Positions 45,247 through 53,960 of a DNA stretch of 64,000 nucleotides are shown in pieces. The stretch's first letter is position 1, and each line of letters starts with the position of its first letter. A program made the translations under genes and the position numbers. The stretch comes from Hallerella sp964587155 (lineage in GTDB: Bacteria > Fibrobacterota > Fibrobacteria > Fibrobacterales > Fibrobacteraceae), in assembly GCA_964587155.1 (NCBI GenBank), contig CAZPKF010000003.1, positions 62,001-126,000 on the forward strand, in the 5' to 3' direction. The notes beneath the pieces are model-generated. The model was given only the letters and a program-made list of their open reading frames with translations. It had not been told where the DNA came from and did no database searches.

Positions 45247-45667
45247 CTTTGGAGAACTTTTGGTCCTTCATCAAATCATAAGCTGCGTAGTTGGCTTTCG
45301 ACGTTTGAGCCGTCAAGAGTTTGAGAACGCCACGAGTTTGGGGAGCGTTGGGCTGTCCCTTTCCTCTGGGCTTTCCGCCACCGCCAACCTTTTTGCGAGG
45401 CTTTTTCGGCTCTTCCTTTTTCTTTTCTTCCTTCTTTTCTTCCTTCTTTTCTTCAATCTTCATGGTCGTCGTCAGTTCTTCGGCAGCCGTTTCTTCGAAG
45501 ATGACTTCGTCAACGACAGCTTCATACATGGACGCCCAGAACGAGAAGGCGATAGCAACGGCTAAGGAAATACCCGCTACTCCTGCAAATCGCCTATCGG
45601 ATTCAGGCAGCAAGGAAGCTACAAAAGGATCCACAGGTTGTTTGGATTTTTGATTCTTTGTGGCCAT
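44720..45667 (-). CDS. AgmX/PglI C-terminal domain, TonB-like energy-transducing protein
   Basis: 315 residues from the ATG at 45667 (GGAGG upstream). A cytoplasmic N-terminus of about 30 residues leads to one membrane helix (GVAGISLAVAIAFSFWASMY), then an EEKKEEKKEEKKKEEPKKPRKK charged linker across the periplasm, Gly-rich stretches (GGGGKPRGKGQ, GLSGLLGGGGGGI) and a C-terminal AgmX/PglI-type domain of about 95 residues ending TIPFTFSE. This is the TonB layout. In Myxococcus a protein with this domain (AgmX, also GltJ) works with TolQ/TolR-type motors in gliding. Here it directly follows ExbB and two ExbD genes, so it is probably the force-transmitting partner. The target at the outer membrane is not known. 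Confidence 0.85.
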   Translation of the reverse strand: MATKNQKSKQPVDPFVASLLPESDRRFAGVAGISLAVAIAFSFWASMYEAVVDEVIFEETAAEELTTTMKIEEKKEEKKEEKKKEEPKKPRKKVGGGGKPRGKGQPNAPQTRGVLKLLTAQTSKANYAAYDLMKDQKFSKDINKVLKDVAGLQTTGKTVLGGRRGKADGGFNEGYAEGGSGGIGDGLSGLLGGGGGGIATKARGTIKTPSARDIDMGAGGGSRSAADIMKVVRQRTPGLRHIYNKYLKKQPGFAGKVTLRFTIAPGGDIISISIASSTTGYGEFDNAVKNTVKRWTFSKIKSGNTTVTIPFTFSE

Positions 45668-45669
45668 GA

Positions 45670-46164
45670 TTATTCCTCCCCGCCGTTTTTCATCGTCACG
45701 GCAAAGGCGATGTTCGTATAACCAGAGAAGCCACACGTTGCCATCACTTTGTACATGACGTCATAAGGGATGTTCTTGTCGATCTGGATAATGATGTTAC
45801 CCGGTTCGTCCGCAGGAAGTCCAGCACGCAAAGCGTGTTCTTTTTCCGTTGCGCGGCGTTCCTTGAGCACCGTATCCACTGATGCGATCAAAAGATCCGA
45901 CTGGTTTATAACGTCTTGAACCGGAGCAATCTTTTGATTGTCAACAACGACGTAATTCGCATCGACCACCACAGAAAGCGAAACTTCTTTCGGTTGCACC
46001 CTGGAGGTGGAAATCGGAAGAATCAAGTTTTCTGCTTGGGTAATCAACTGACCTTCGGCATCCAGGTTCTTAATAAGGAACACCAGAATGATGGTCATCA
46101 TGTCCATCATCGACGTCAGGGAAAACGGAACGTCCTTGCCATAAGAGCGCAATTTACGTGCCAT
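45670..46164 (-). CDS. ExbD/TolR family protein (second)
   Basis: 164 residues. One membrane helix, FSLTSMMDMMTIILVFLIKNL, carries the conserved Asp that carries protons in the motor (M-D-M region). A periplasmic domain of about 110 residues follows, with the VSLSVVVDANYVVVDNQKI strand and NIIIQIDKNIPYDVMYKVMATCGFSGYTNIAFAV. It lies 2 bp after the first ExbD gene and 2 bp before the AgmX-like start. Two different ExbD proteins with one ExbB is the pattern of AglQ/AglS/AglR-type motors. Confidence 0.92.
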   Translation of the reverse strand: MARKLRSYGKDVPFSLTSMMDMMTIILVFLIKNLDAEGQLITQAENLILPISTSRVQPKEVSLSVVVDANYVVVDNQKIAPVQDVINQSDLLIASVDTVLKERRATEKEHALRAGLPADEPGNIIIQIDKNIPYDVMYKVMATCGFSGYTNIAFAVTMKNGGEE

Positions 46165-46166
46165 AC

Positions 46167-47057
46167 TTAACCTCCCAACTTAGCCAGATTGACCTTGACA
46201 AAACCAGACGACTTCGCGCGGTCCATCAGGGAGATGATTTTATCAAACTGGACATCGTCATTGGCGACGATAATGATATTATCCGCATCTTCCAAATCGA
46301 TAAAGGCTGTATGAATCTGAATCAGCTGGCGGGCAATTTCGTCATACGCAGAAAGCGGATACACGATAATCTTCGCCGCATCTTCAGGTTTCAATTTACG
46401 AGCGGAATTTTGCGAAAGAGTTTGGACTGCAGCTCCGGCACCCGGTTTCTTGAGCATTGACGGAGCAGATGTTCCGCCGTCGCCCTCGCCAACCAAGGCC
46501 AAGAAGTTGTTGTTGCCATCAACAAGTACGCTATCCGGTTGATTTTCTGCCTGAGACGTGTAAACGCCCCACATCAAACGCCCGGGATCTTCTTCTGATG
46601 TTTTTTCAAGCATTGCCAATTCGATGGTTTCAATCAAATGGATATACTTTTCTTTATCCATTTCCGAGCCATCTTTGCACTTGGGAGCTTGCCCATTTTT
46701 AATCATGGTTTTGACATCATCAGCGGCATACTTGATTAACTGTCCATCGGACTTGCAGCGGAACACCCAAAATTCCTTGAAGTAAACATTGGGTTGGAAA
46801 CCACCACGCGCACCGATAACCAGATATTCGTCAGTTATCGCCAAGGAAAGATTCAACGCTTGCTCATCAGGAGGCGGCGGAGTCTGGTCATCGAGTTGCA
46901 TCATACTGCGCTCAGGCAGATTGACTTCAACAATGGCCAGCTTCGAGAACGACGTCATGGAGAGCAGCATCGGAATCAGGATGGTAAACAAACCCATCGC
47001 CGGAAGCAAATCCGGTTCATCAACACCTTTGGATGCCTTGATTTCTTTTGTTGCCAT
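46167..47057 (-). CDS. ExbD/TolR-like protein with a long periplasmic insertion (first)
   Basis: 296 residues, about twice the normal ExbD size. The N-terminal helix is PDLLPAMGLFTILIPMLLSMTSF. In place of the usual proton-binding Asp this segment shows no acidic residue after DLLP, so the motor function of this copy is uncertain. The TolR core is split: NLSLAITDEYLVIGARGG is strand one and the end ADNIIIVANDDVQFDKIISLMDRAKSSGFVKVNLA is the typical C-terminal TolR half. Between them lie about 110 extra residues with two Cys (FRCKSDG and PKCKDG) that could form a disulfide. Between exbB and the second exbD. Confidence 0.82.
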   Translation of the reverse strand: MATKEIKASKGVDEPDLLPAMGLFTILIPMLLSMTSFSKLAIVEVNLPERSMMQLDDQTPPPPDEQALNLSLAITDEYLVIGARGGFQPNVYFKEFWVFRCKSDGQLIKYAADDVKTMIKNGQAPKCKDGSEMDKEKYIHLIETIELAMLEKTSEEDPGRLMWGVYTSQAENQPDSVLVDGNNNFLALVGEGDGGTSAPSMLKKPGAGAAVQTLSQNSARKLKPEDAAKIIVYPLSAYDEIARQLIQIHTAFIDLEDADNIIIVANDDVQFDKIISLMDRAKSSGFVKVNLAKLGG

Positions 47058-47097
47058 TTTATCTCCTATCTAATTTATTGTTCTCAAGCGACAATAA

Positions 47098-47718
47098 TTA
47101 CGACAGGGCGTTGATAATCTTGAGGCCTTTTTCTTCCATTTCCTGAATCAAACGTTCGCTGTTCATATTCAGAATACCAACGATAACGAGGAGCGGAACG
47201 GCGCAAAGAAGTCCGAGAAGAGTCGTACCCATAGCGATAGCAATACCATCGGAAAGGGCCTTCGGACGTTCAGCAGCCGGTTTGTTCGCCACAGCGTCGA
47301 ACGTGAAAATCAGACCGTAAATCGTACCCATCAGTCCGAGCAACGTGGAGATGGAAGCCATCACGGAGATGATGGAAACATAACGAGTGAGACGCGGGGC
47401 TTCGGTGAGGAAAACCGCATCAGAAGCGTTCTGCATCGCATCACGACCACCATCCTTATTAGCAACAATTGCAGCAACGACTTTGGCGATCGGAAGCTTG
47501 CTCTTGTTGGCCAAATTCAACGCTTCCGTATATTGCTTGGCGCTGATCAGCTGTCCAAACTTGTTGAGGAACACGCGACGGCCCATTGCGCTTTTGAAAA
47601 TGATATAGACGATGCGTTCGATCGAAAAGCCGATACCAATCAAGCCCACGACCAGAATGATCCACATGAACTGCCAACCATCACTGCTGGGATTAAAGGA
47701 TTCGAGCATTTTAGACAT
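47098..47718 (-). CDS. MotA/TolQ/ExbB proton channel protein
   Basis: 206 residues with three membrane helices (WQFMWIILVVGLIGIGFSIERIVY, YVSIISVMASISTLLGLMGTIYGLI, and LSDGIAIAMGTTLLGLLCAVPLLVI). The ExbB signature, L-x-L-L-G-T-(I/V)-x-G-L-I-x-x-F followed by A-L-S-D-G-I-A-x-A-x-x-T-T-x-x-G-L, is clear. It forms the stator pentamer around the ExbD dimer. AAAGGAG lies 7 nt before the ATG. First gene of the second half of the envelope cluster. Confidence 0.94.
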   Translation of the reverse strand: MSKMLESFNPSSDGWQFMWIILVVGLIGIGFSIERIVYIIFKSAMGRRVFLNKFGQLISAKQYTEALNLANKSKLPIAKVVAAIVANKDGGRDAMQNASDAVFLTEAPRLTRYVSIISVMASISTLLGLMGTIYGLIFTFDAVANKPAAERPKALSDGIAIAMGTTLLGLLCAVPLLVIVGILNMNSERLIQEMEEKGLKIINALS

Positions 47719-47836
47719 TAGGATACTCCTTTTATGAGAGGTTTTTTGTGATTGTTTCCTGTAATGGCATATTTATTTTTTTTTTGCTCTATTGGGGAGC
47801 TTTTAAGCTGTAAATTTTTCATTACTCCAATAAAAA

Positions 47837-47861
47837 AGGGATTCCGATTGCCGGAATCCCT
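47837..47861 (-). terminator. Terminator after the large TPR gene
   Basis: AGGGATTCCG pairs with CGGAATCCCT (10 bp, 5-nt loop) and on the minus strand ends in TTTTTTATT. It is 18 bp after the stop at 47880 and separates the TPR gene from the exbB operon. Confidence 0.9.
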
Positions 47862-47879
47862 AGTAATAAGGAGAAACGC

Positions 47880-50800
47880 TTATTGGACGGGGGCTGCTGC
47901 AGGAGCTGCGGCAGGCGGCGCCAAGCGGGCCAAAAGTTCCTTCAGTTCGGCCTTCAGCTTTTCATTTTCAGCCTGAGCGTCTTTCAAAATGTCTTGATAC
48001 GTGGAAAGCTTTTCTTGCGGAGTCATGACCGAAGATTTGCTAACCTGTTCCAAACGGGACTTGGTCTTGAAGTAGCTCGGATCCTGGAACAGCTTCGAAG
48101 CGTCGAACTTCGTAATCTTGATCTGGAGAGCTTCATTTTGATCGTCCAATTCGCGCAGCATATCGTAGAGCTTTTGCGTCCACTGGTTGTCGATACCGTA
48201 ATGCTCAGAGGCGCGGATACCCGTTGCGCAACGGGGGACTGCTGCTTCACGGGCCGCTTCAGAACGGCTGGCCAATTCATCACGGTAAGCCTGCAAGTCT
48301 TCTCCGGCTGCAAAGGCGGCGTCTTCTTTGGTCATACCGTCGTATTCCACGTATTGGGTGACAATGTCAACACTATCCGGGAGCGGAGACTTGGCAAAAG
48401 CGTCTCCGACTTCGACGAACACGGCGCAGCCTTGGTAATACATTTCAATGTAACCTTCTTCAGCTGCAATAACATCCGCATTGTAGAAGCCCTGGTCACG
48501 CGCCAAATCGATATTCTTCTGGAAAATCGGTTGAGCCTGTTCGTAATAGCTGGGCAATTGCTGGACAATGCCAATCCGTTCGGCGAACTTTTCTTCGTCG
48601 GTGCTTCCGTTGAGTTCCTGTTCACGGATCTTGGTAGCCATCGTCACAAAGAGATAACCAATCTTGTTCGTAGCGCGGAATGTCCACTGTTCAGACGCGT
48701 AAGTCGCGGATTTGGAATAATGACCCACGGCAACTTTCAAGATTTCGGTGAGTTTCTTGACGGCGGCTTCTTTGGCTTTCGCCTTGCCCGAAACAGCGAC
48801 AGGTTCCATCTTCGCGTATTCCAATTCGCCCAAGTAATAAGCGGCTTCAGCAGGAACACCCGGATCGGCATTCTTGATCTGCAAACCATACTTGTCGTAA
48901 GAATCAATCGTCTTCTTATAGTATTCAGCGGCGTTCTTGTCGTCTTTCAGTTCACGATAAGCGCGCGCTGTTCCAATATAAGCTGCAATCAACTTTTCTT
49001 TGTCTGCCGAATAGGTCTTTGCAAAGAAGATATAAGCATCAGCCGCTTCTGCCCAACGTTTGGCATTTTGATAAGCGATAGGAATGCTGAATGCGGCATC
49101 CAACGCATAAGAGCTCTTCGGATAATCGCGGACGAGGTCTTTGTTGCATCGGATAGCTTCTTCCGGCATTTGCGCTTCATCGTACGTCAAGCAAGCGTTG
49201 TAAAGCATACCAGGCGTTTTTTCATTATCATGATACTTTTTATAAGCGATTTCGTATGTTTGAGCAGCCATTTTCTTGTTCGGAATCGAGTCGTAAGTCT
49301 TGGCGGCCAAATCGATCGCTGTAAACGCCATCGAATCCTTTTCGAAGTTGTTCGTGATAAACAAATACGTCTGGGCGGCCAATTCCCGCTTTCCTGCCTT
49401 TTTGTAGTTACCGGCTGCACGGATGATACCGCGAATCGTGAGCGGCGAAGAAGCATAACTCTTCGGCAACATCATAAATGTTTGACCGGCGAGTTCGTAC
49501 TTGTTCGCTTTTTCGTAAGCGGCACCCGCTTCAAATACGGCCTTGTCAGCAAAGGATTCTTGCGGATAATGCTTTGCCAAATCCAAATAGGCAACAGCAC
49601 CTTGTTCAAATTGTCCCGCCTTGACCGCCTGATCCGCTTTCTGGAAAAGAACGGCGGCGATCGACGTGCGGATGATTTTAGCCATGGAATCGTTGCGCGT
49701 TTCCTTGACTTCTGTGTATTGTTTCAACAGCCATTCGAATTCCTTTTGGGATTCATCCAACTGGCTGGATTCGAGCAACGATTGCGCAAGCATCCGGCTG
49801 ATGAGCAAGATGTATTGGTTCTTCGGGTAATTCGTTTTCAAATTGCGGAAATCCACAACGGCTTCTTTATATTGCTTAGCCTGATACCGGACAATCGCCG
49901 CGTTATAAGCGAGTTCAACCGCTTCTTTCTGCGAACTGAACTTTTTCATGTAACGGTCGACCTGAGCAAAATAGGCCTGTGTTTCCGGAAGGTTATACGC
50001 TTTGACAGGATCGTCTTGCGCTTTGTTCTTTTGAGCAGCGGCGCGCGACTTGTCCATCATGATGACCGCGTTGTATCCGGCATCTTCTTTTTTATACGGA
50101 GCGGCAGAACCGAGAGCGCGACGACCGTAACGGTTGGTATCGGCATCGACAATCCGGTTGAACATATCCGCAGCCTTGGCGTACTGTTCCATTTCTTGAT
50201 AAACAAGAGCCAAATTGGCATAAACCTTATATTCATCCCACGAAGGTTCGTTCTTGTAATGATTCAAGAAGTCGTTGTAACCCTGAATCGCAACTTGATA
50301 ACGCTTTTTCGCACCTTCCGTATCGCCATCTTTCATGAGCTTCGCCGCCTGAGCGTGATCGTATTGCGGAATATCGAGCATTGCGGAACGGATTGCTTTT
50401 TCAGCATTTTCTACCGATTTCGGGTATTGCTTGTTCTTTTTAAACCAAGAAGAGTTCTTGCTGTAGCGTTTGACGACCAACTTGCGCTGTTCTTGTGCTT
50501 CATCAAATTTCTGCTGAATAATCAAAATTTCCACCATGGCGACATCGGCAAGCGGAGCGTCGATGTAATCCGGGTTGATGTCGAGCAAATATTTGAAGGA
50601 TTGCACCGCTTCTTCGTTACGGTCATGATCTTTATTCTTCATACCGATGCGATAATACAGAGAGTCCTTGAAGTGAACCTTTTTGTCTTTCAAGAACTTG
50701 GCTGCCACGCGGACACCGTCGTCGATATCCGAGAATGCCGCCGCCATAAAATCCATAGCTTCGAGGCGCAAGTCGCTCGGATATTTGCCTTTGTCGGAAC

Positions 50801-51626
50801 CGTCAATGTAAATGAAATACGTTTTGGCCGCCGTTTCGTATTCGGCAATGTTATAATAGGATTCTGCCAAGTGATACATGGCAAGAGCCGCTTCTTTACC
50901 CGTCAAGTTGTCAAAGCCCGTGACACGTTTGTAACATTCGATGGCATCACGGAATTTGCGATTCATAAAGTGATATTCCGCAATTCGCAGCCATGTCTTG
51001 GGAACAAGACCGTTGTCCGGGAAGTCCTTCACCAGGCGCATCCGCAACTTGTAAGCCTTTTCGTCTTCACCGCTCGCTTCATAAATGAAGGAAGCCTGAT
51101 AAATCACGTTCGGCGTACGAGTCTCTTTCGGATACTTGTCAATGTATTCCAAGAAGTAGCCCAAAGATTTGGAGTGGTCTACCTTCGGACCCGATCCGAG
51201 ATTCTTGCATTTGGCCGGTTCGTTATCGCGGTCTTCGCACCAAGAGACATCGGACTCGTATTGAGCCATAGCATCCACTTGCAGTTTTTCTTCCAAACGA
51301 TATTGGTAGTTGCCAAGTTGCTGCAGAGCACTGGCACAACGGGAACTTTGTTTCCCTTTGCAGCGATCCACCTGAGTGCGCCACTGTTTAATGGCGGATT
51401 GCATTTCGCTTTCGTCCATGCCTCCAGAACGGCAAGCCTGCTGAGCCTGGGTTTTTAAGAGGTTGTAAGAACTGGCGCAGCGCTTGTAATCGCTGGAACC
51501 TTTTTTCATCGCCTTGCACTTGGCAAGCATCGTTTTCGCTTCATTCGTCTTGTCCTTACAGGGATCCGCAAAGGATACTCCGGAAAAGACGAAGAGGGTC
51601 AAAGCGGCAAAAAGTATTTTTTTCAT
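47880..51626 (-). CDS. Very large exported TPR-repeat protein
   Basis: 1248 residues from the ATG at 51626, with signal peptide MKKILFAALTLFVFSGVSFA. The first 130 residues are Cys-rich (DPCKDK, AKCKAMKK, YKRCAS, RCKGKQSSRC, WCEDRDNEPAKCKN), probably disulfide-bonded. From about 140 to 1000 there are many tetratricopeptide repeats of the BamD/YbgF type, such as AYKLRMRLVKDFPDNGLVPKT and AAQTYLFITNNFEKDSMAF. The C-terminus has a coiled coil (QDILKDAQAENEKLKAELKELLARL) and an Ala/Pro tail. It should be a periplasmic scaffold. Location next to TolQ/TolR genes resembles the AglT/GltE-type TPR proteins of gliding clusters, but homology was not tested. Confidence 0.85.
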   Translation of the reverse strand: MKKILFAALTLFVFSGVSFADPCKDKTNEAKTMLAKCKAMKKGSSDYKRCASSYNLLKTQAQQACRSGGMDESEMQSAIKQWRTQVDRCKGKQSSRCASALQQLGNYQYRLEEKLQVDAMAQYESDVSWCEDRDNEPAKCKNLGSGPKVDHSKSLGYFLEYIDKYPKETRTPNVIYQASFIYEASGEDEKAYKLRMRLVKDFPDNGLVPKTWLRIAEYHFMNRKFRDAIECYKRVTGFDNLTGKEAALAMYHLAESYYNIAEYETAAKTYFIYIDGSDKGKYPSDLRLEAMDFMAAAFSDIDDGVRVAAKFLKDKKVHFKDSLYYRIGMKNKDHDRNEEAVQSFKYLLDINPDYIDAPLADVAMVEILIIQQKFDEAQEQRKLVVKRYSKNSSWFKKNKQYPKSVENAEKAIRSAMLDIPQYDHAQAAKLMKDGDTEGAKKRYQVAIQGYNDFLNHYKNEPSWDEYKVYANLALVYQEMEQYAKAADMFNRIVDADTNRYGRRALGSAAPYKKEDAGYNAVIMMDKSRAAAQKNKAQDDPVKAYNLPETQAYFAQVDRYMKKFSSQKEAVELAYNAAIVRYQAKQYKEAVVDFRNLKTNYPKNQYILLISRMLAQSLLESSQLDESQKEFEWLLKQYTEVKETRNDSMAKIIRTSIAAVLFQKADQAVKAGQFEQGAVAYLDLAKHYPQESFADKAVFEAGAAYEKANKYELAGQTFMMLPKSYASSPLTIRGIIRAAGNYKKAGKRELAAQTYLFITNNFEKDSMAFTAIDLAAKTYDSIPNKKMAAQTYEIAYKKYHDNEKTPGMLYNACLTYDEAQMPEEAIRCNKDLVRDYPKSSYALDAAFSIPIAYQNAKRWAEAADAYIFFAKTYSADKEKLIAAYIGTARAYRELKDDKNAAEYYKKTIDSYDKYGLQIKNADPGVPAEAAYYLGELEYAKMEPVAVSGKAKAKEAAVKKLTEILKVAVGHYSKSATYASEQWTFRATNKIGYLFVTMATKIREQELNGSTDEEKFAERIGIVQQLPSYYEQAQPIFQKNIDLARDQGFYNADVIAAEEGYIEMYYQGCAVFVEVGDAFAKSPLPDSVDIVTQYVEYDGMTKEDAAFAAGEDLQAYRDELASRSEAAREAAVPRCATGIRASEHYGIDNQWTQKLYDMLRELDDQNEALQIKITKFDASKLFQDPSYFKTKSRLEQVSKSSVMTPQEKLSTYQDILKDAQAENEKLKAELKELLARLAPPAAAPAAAPVQ

Positions 51627-51698
51627 TTGAATTTTCCACCTATCGGCTTTAAAATAAGGACAGACCTGCATCAACCAGGCCTATCCTTAAGGTTCAAG

Positions 51699-53945
51699 TT
51701 ATTCCAAATCTTCCAAGCCTTCGAGTTCCTGAAGTTCTTGTGCGTTCGAAGAGCCTGCGCCACCACCACTTTCGGCTTTCTTTGTCTTCACAGTAGCCAA
51801 AGTGAAGCCGGCATCTTCGAGAACGCGCTTCCGGTTCGATTCAAAGCGGTCACTCTGCTGAGAACGCGCCATGAATTTAGCGTAATCGTCAATCGCAGCG
51901 TTCGCTTTGTCGAAGTCAGGACGGAGCTGATCGCGCTTCATGTTGACACGGGGAGTCGGAAGCTGACGGGATAAATCCAAAGCTTTATCCTGGACGCTGT
52001 CGAAATGAGCCGCATTGTCTTCGTAAGCCTTCCGAGCACTGTCACGGGCAGCCATAGAAACAACCGGTTGTTCAGTCAACTTTTCAGCCTTGCTCAACGA
52101 TTTTTCCGCATTGTTGTAATCTTTCTTCATGTAATAGCAGTAACCTTCAACCAGGTAAGCTTCGGACAGAAGGAAGGAATCCGGCATATTCTTGATAATC
52201 CATTGCGCATACTTGACCGCTTCATCCGGCTTGTTGACTTTAAGGAAAGACCAGCCAAGAGCGAGCATCGCTTCGTCATATACCGGAGAACCCGGCTTCA
52301 CCTGTCCATAAAGACCGGCGGCTTCAGCAATGTTCGGCGATTCGCCAGAGAAGTAAATGTGGCCCAGTTTCACCTTAGCGGCATCTTGCAAATCCAATTC
52401 GGACTGGTTGGAAGCCGGCTGATCGATAATGTCGCGGAAGCAGTTTTCCGCTTCGTCCCACTTGCCCATGCGGCTGTTGGCGATACCCATGGTGTAGCGG
52501 GCATAGAAGTAGTTGGCATTACCCGGAAGAATCGCCGACAGGAGGTCGATGGATTCTTGATAAAGTCCCTGTTCGAACTTAATCTGACCCGCAATGTAAT
52601 CGGCATCTGCTTTCACATCGCTTTCGCTGTAATGTTGGACAATATATTGATACTTCACCATCGCATCGTTATACTTGCCTTCCTTGTAGTCGATATTCAT
52701 CAACTGGAAGTGGTATTTGGCGCGTTGGTCGCTTTGCGGATAACGCTTGGCAGCATCTTCGTAAACAGCCTTGGCTGCTTTGTGCATCCGCATATTTTCA
52801 AAGGATTTTCCTTTGTAGAATGCGGCCTGGTCCACCAAGTGGAATGCCGGATACTTAGTTTGGACTTTTCCAAACGCATAAGCGGCTTCAAGGAACTGAC
52901 GGTTCAGGTAAAGACGCATAGCGGCACGGTAATCGTTTTCCGGTTCAATTTTCAAGCGGCGATACCGATCTTCACCAATGTTTTCTTCACGCGTGTTGCC
53001 GAAACGGGAAGTCAACTTCACAGCCCAAATAAAGCCGCGGTTTTTCTTTTCGACAATGTCGTCGTGGGACATTTCAAGATCCAACGCCAGGTAGCGGAAA
53101 ATCGCCACATCCTTGACGTTGACAGTCGCTCCGAGAACCGGATAGCCTTCTTTGGTAAAGCGCAGGCGGACACCCAAATGGGAGCTCAAGTAATACGTCA
53201 GCGTGAAGCTTGTTTCCAAGTTCATGCCGTCGCCGCCTTCCTCATCTTCGTGCAGCACGTCAATGATAGAAAGTTCCGCTTTCGCTTCGAGCAGGCGGTT
53301 GAATCCCCGGTAGAACAACGTGAAGTTCAAGTTGCTGGGGACCTTGTAAGATTCGTCTGCACCCATGAACACGAAGTGGTAAGAATCATTGTCCGCTTCA
53401 GTGCTGATTGCCGGAGCGAGCGCATTTTGGAATGCAACGCCCACAGTCAAGCTTCCAAAACGGGAATTGGAAATCGGATTCCAAGCAATGCCCACGTCGG
53501 CACCCAATGTCAGCTGCTTGTTCATGTCGAACTGATTGATTTGGAGAATCGAAATGTCGACACCCAAAGCCAAGCAATGCATTAGACGGTAAGCGTAACC
53601 GATCATGTAAGCGTTTTCCACATAGGAATAACCGCCATCGACATCGGCACCGTTTTCAAAGAATGAAATTCCCAATGTGTGGTTATAGCCAAACGGAATC
53701 GTAATGGAGCCGTATTCCTGAGAGGCTTCACCGCTAATCGTGCTGAAATAGCCGATAGAAAGTTCAATCTGATCCGTTTCCGCGATTCCTGCCGGGTTCA
53801 CGTACATGGATGTATTGTTGCTGCCAAATTCTCCAAACCAGTCGTTTTGCTGGTATTTGTGCGGAGAATACGAGGGAGAAGCAAACGCTGCACTCGTGCA
53901 GATAAGCCCAACGGCTGTTGTTTTGATGAAGCTAAAGCGTGTCAT
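51699..53945 (-). CDS. Beta-barrel and TPR fusion protein
   Basis: 748 residues. Signal peptide TRFSFIKTTAVGLICTSAAFA. The first about 320 residues resemble PorV/OMPP1-type barrels: SMYVNPAGIAETDQIELSIGYFST near the start, then repeated amphipathic strands such as SLTVGVAFQNALAPAI. From about 345 onward there are TPR/BamD-like repeats (AAMRLYLNRQFLEAAYAFGKVQTKYP, AAKAVYEDAAKRYPQSDQRAKYHFQLM). The end is an Asp/Glu/Leu run (LQELEGLEDLE). A barrel in the outer membrane with its TPR domain in the periplasm could hold the neighbouring TPR protein. The start ATG is preferred to a GTG directly upstream. Confidence 0.82.
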   Translation of the reverse strand: MTRFSFIKTTAVGLICTSAAFASPSYSPHKYQQNDWFGEFGSNNTSMYVNPAGIAETDQIELSIGYFSTISGEASQEYGSITIPFGYNHTLGISFFENGADVDGGYSYVENAYMIGYAYRLMHCLALGVDISILQINQFDMNKQLTLGADVGIAWNPISNSRFGSLTVGVAFQNALAPAISTEADNDSYHFVFMGADESYKVPSNLNFTLFYRGFNRLLEAKAELSIIDVLHEDEEGGDGMNLETSFTLTYYLSSHLGVRLRFTKEGYPVLGATVNVKDVAIFRYLALDLEMSHDDIVEKKNRGFIWAVKLTSRFGNTREENIGEDRYRRLKIEPENDYRAAMRLYLNRQFLEAAYAFGKVQTKYPAFHLVDQAAFYKGKSFENMRMHKAAKAVYEDAAKRYPQSDQRAKYHFQLMNIDYKEGKYNDAMVKYQYIVQHYSESDVKADADYIAGQIKFEQGLYQESIDLLSAILPGNANYFYARYTMGIANSRMGKWDEAENCFRDIIDQPASNQSELDLQDAAKVKLGHIYFSGESPNIAEAAGLYGQVKPGSPVYDEAMLALGWSFLKVNKPDEAVKYAQWIIKNMPDSFLLSEAYLVEGYCYYMKKDYNNAEKSLSKAEKLTEQPVVSMAARDSARKAYEDNAAHFDSVQDKALDLSRQLPTPRVNMKRDQLRPDFDKANAAIDDYAKFMARSQQSDRFESNRKRVLEDAGFTLATVKTKKAESGGGAGSSNAQELQELEGLEDLE

Positions 53946-53960
53946 CACCTAACCTTCTCC

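Noticed and set aside
47883..51458. Plus-strand open frame of 1191 residues opposite the large TPR gene
   Set aside because: A long antisense frame caused by the codon use of the minus-strand gene; it has no signal peptide, repeats or motif, while the minus strand has a full TPR protein.
52005..53585. Plus-strand open frame of 526 residues opposite the barrel/TPR gene
   Set aside because: Antisense shadow, rich in Phe, Val and His as such shadows are, without domains.
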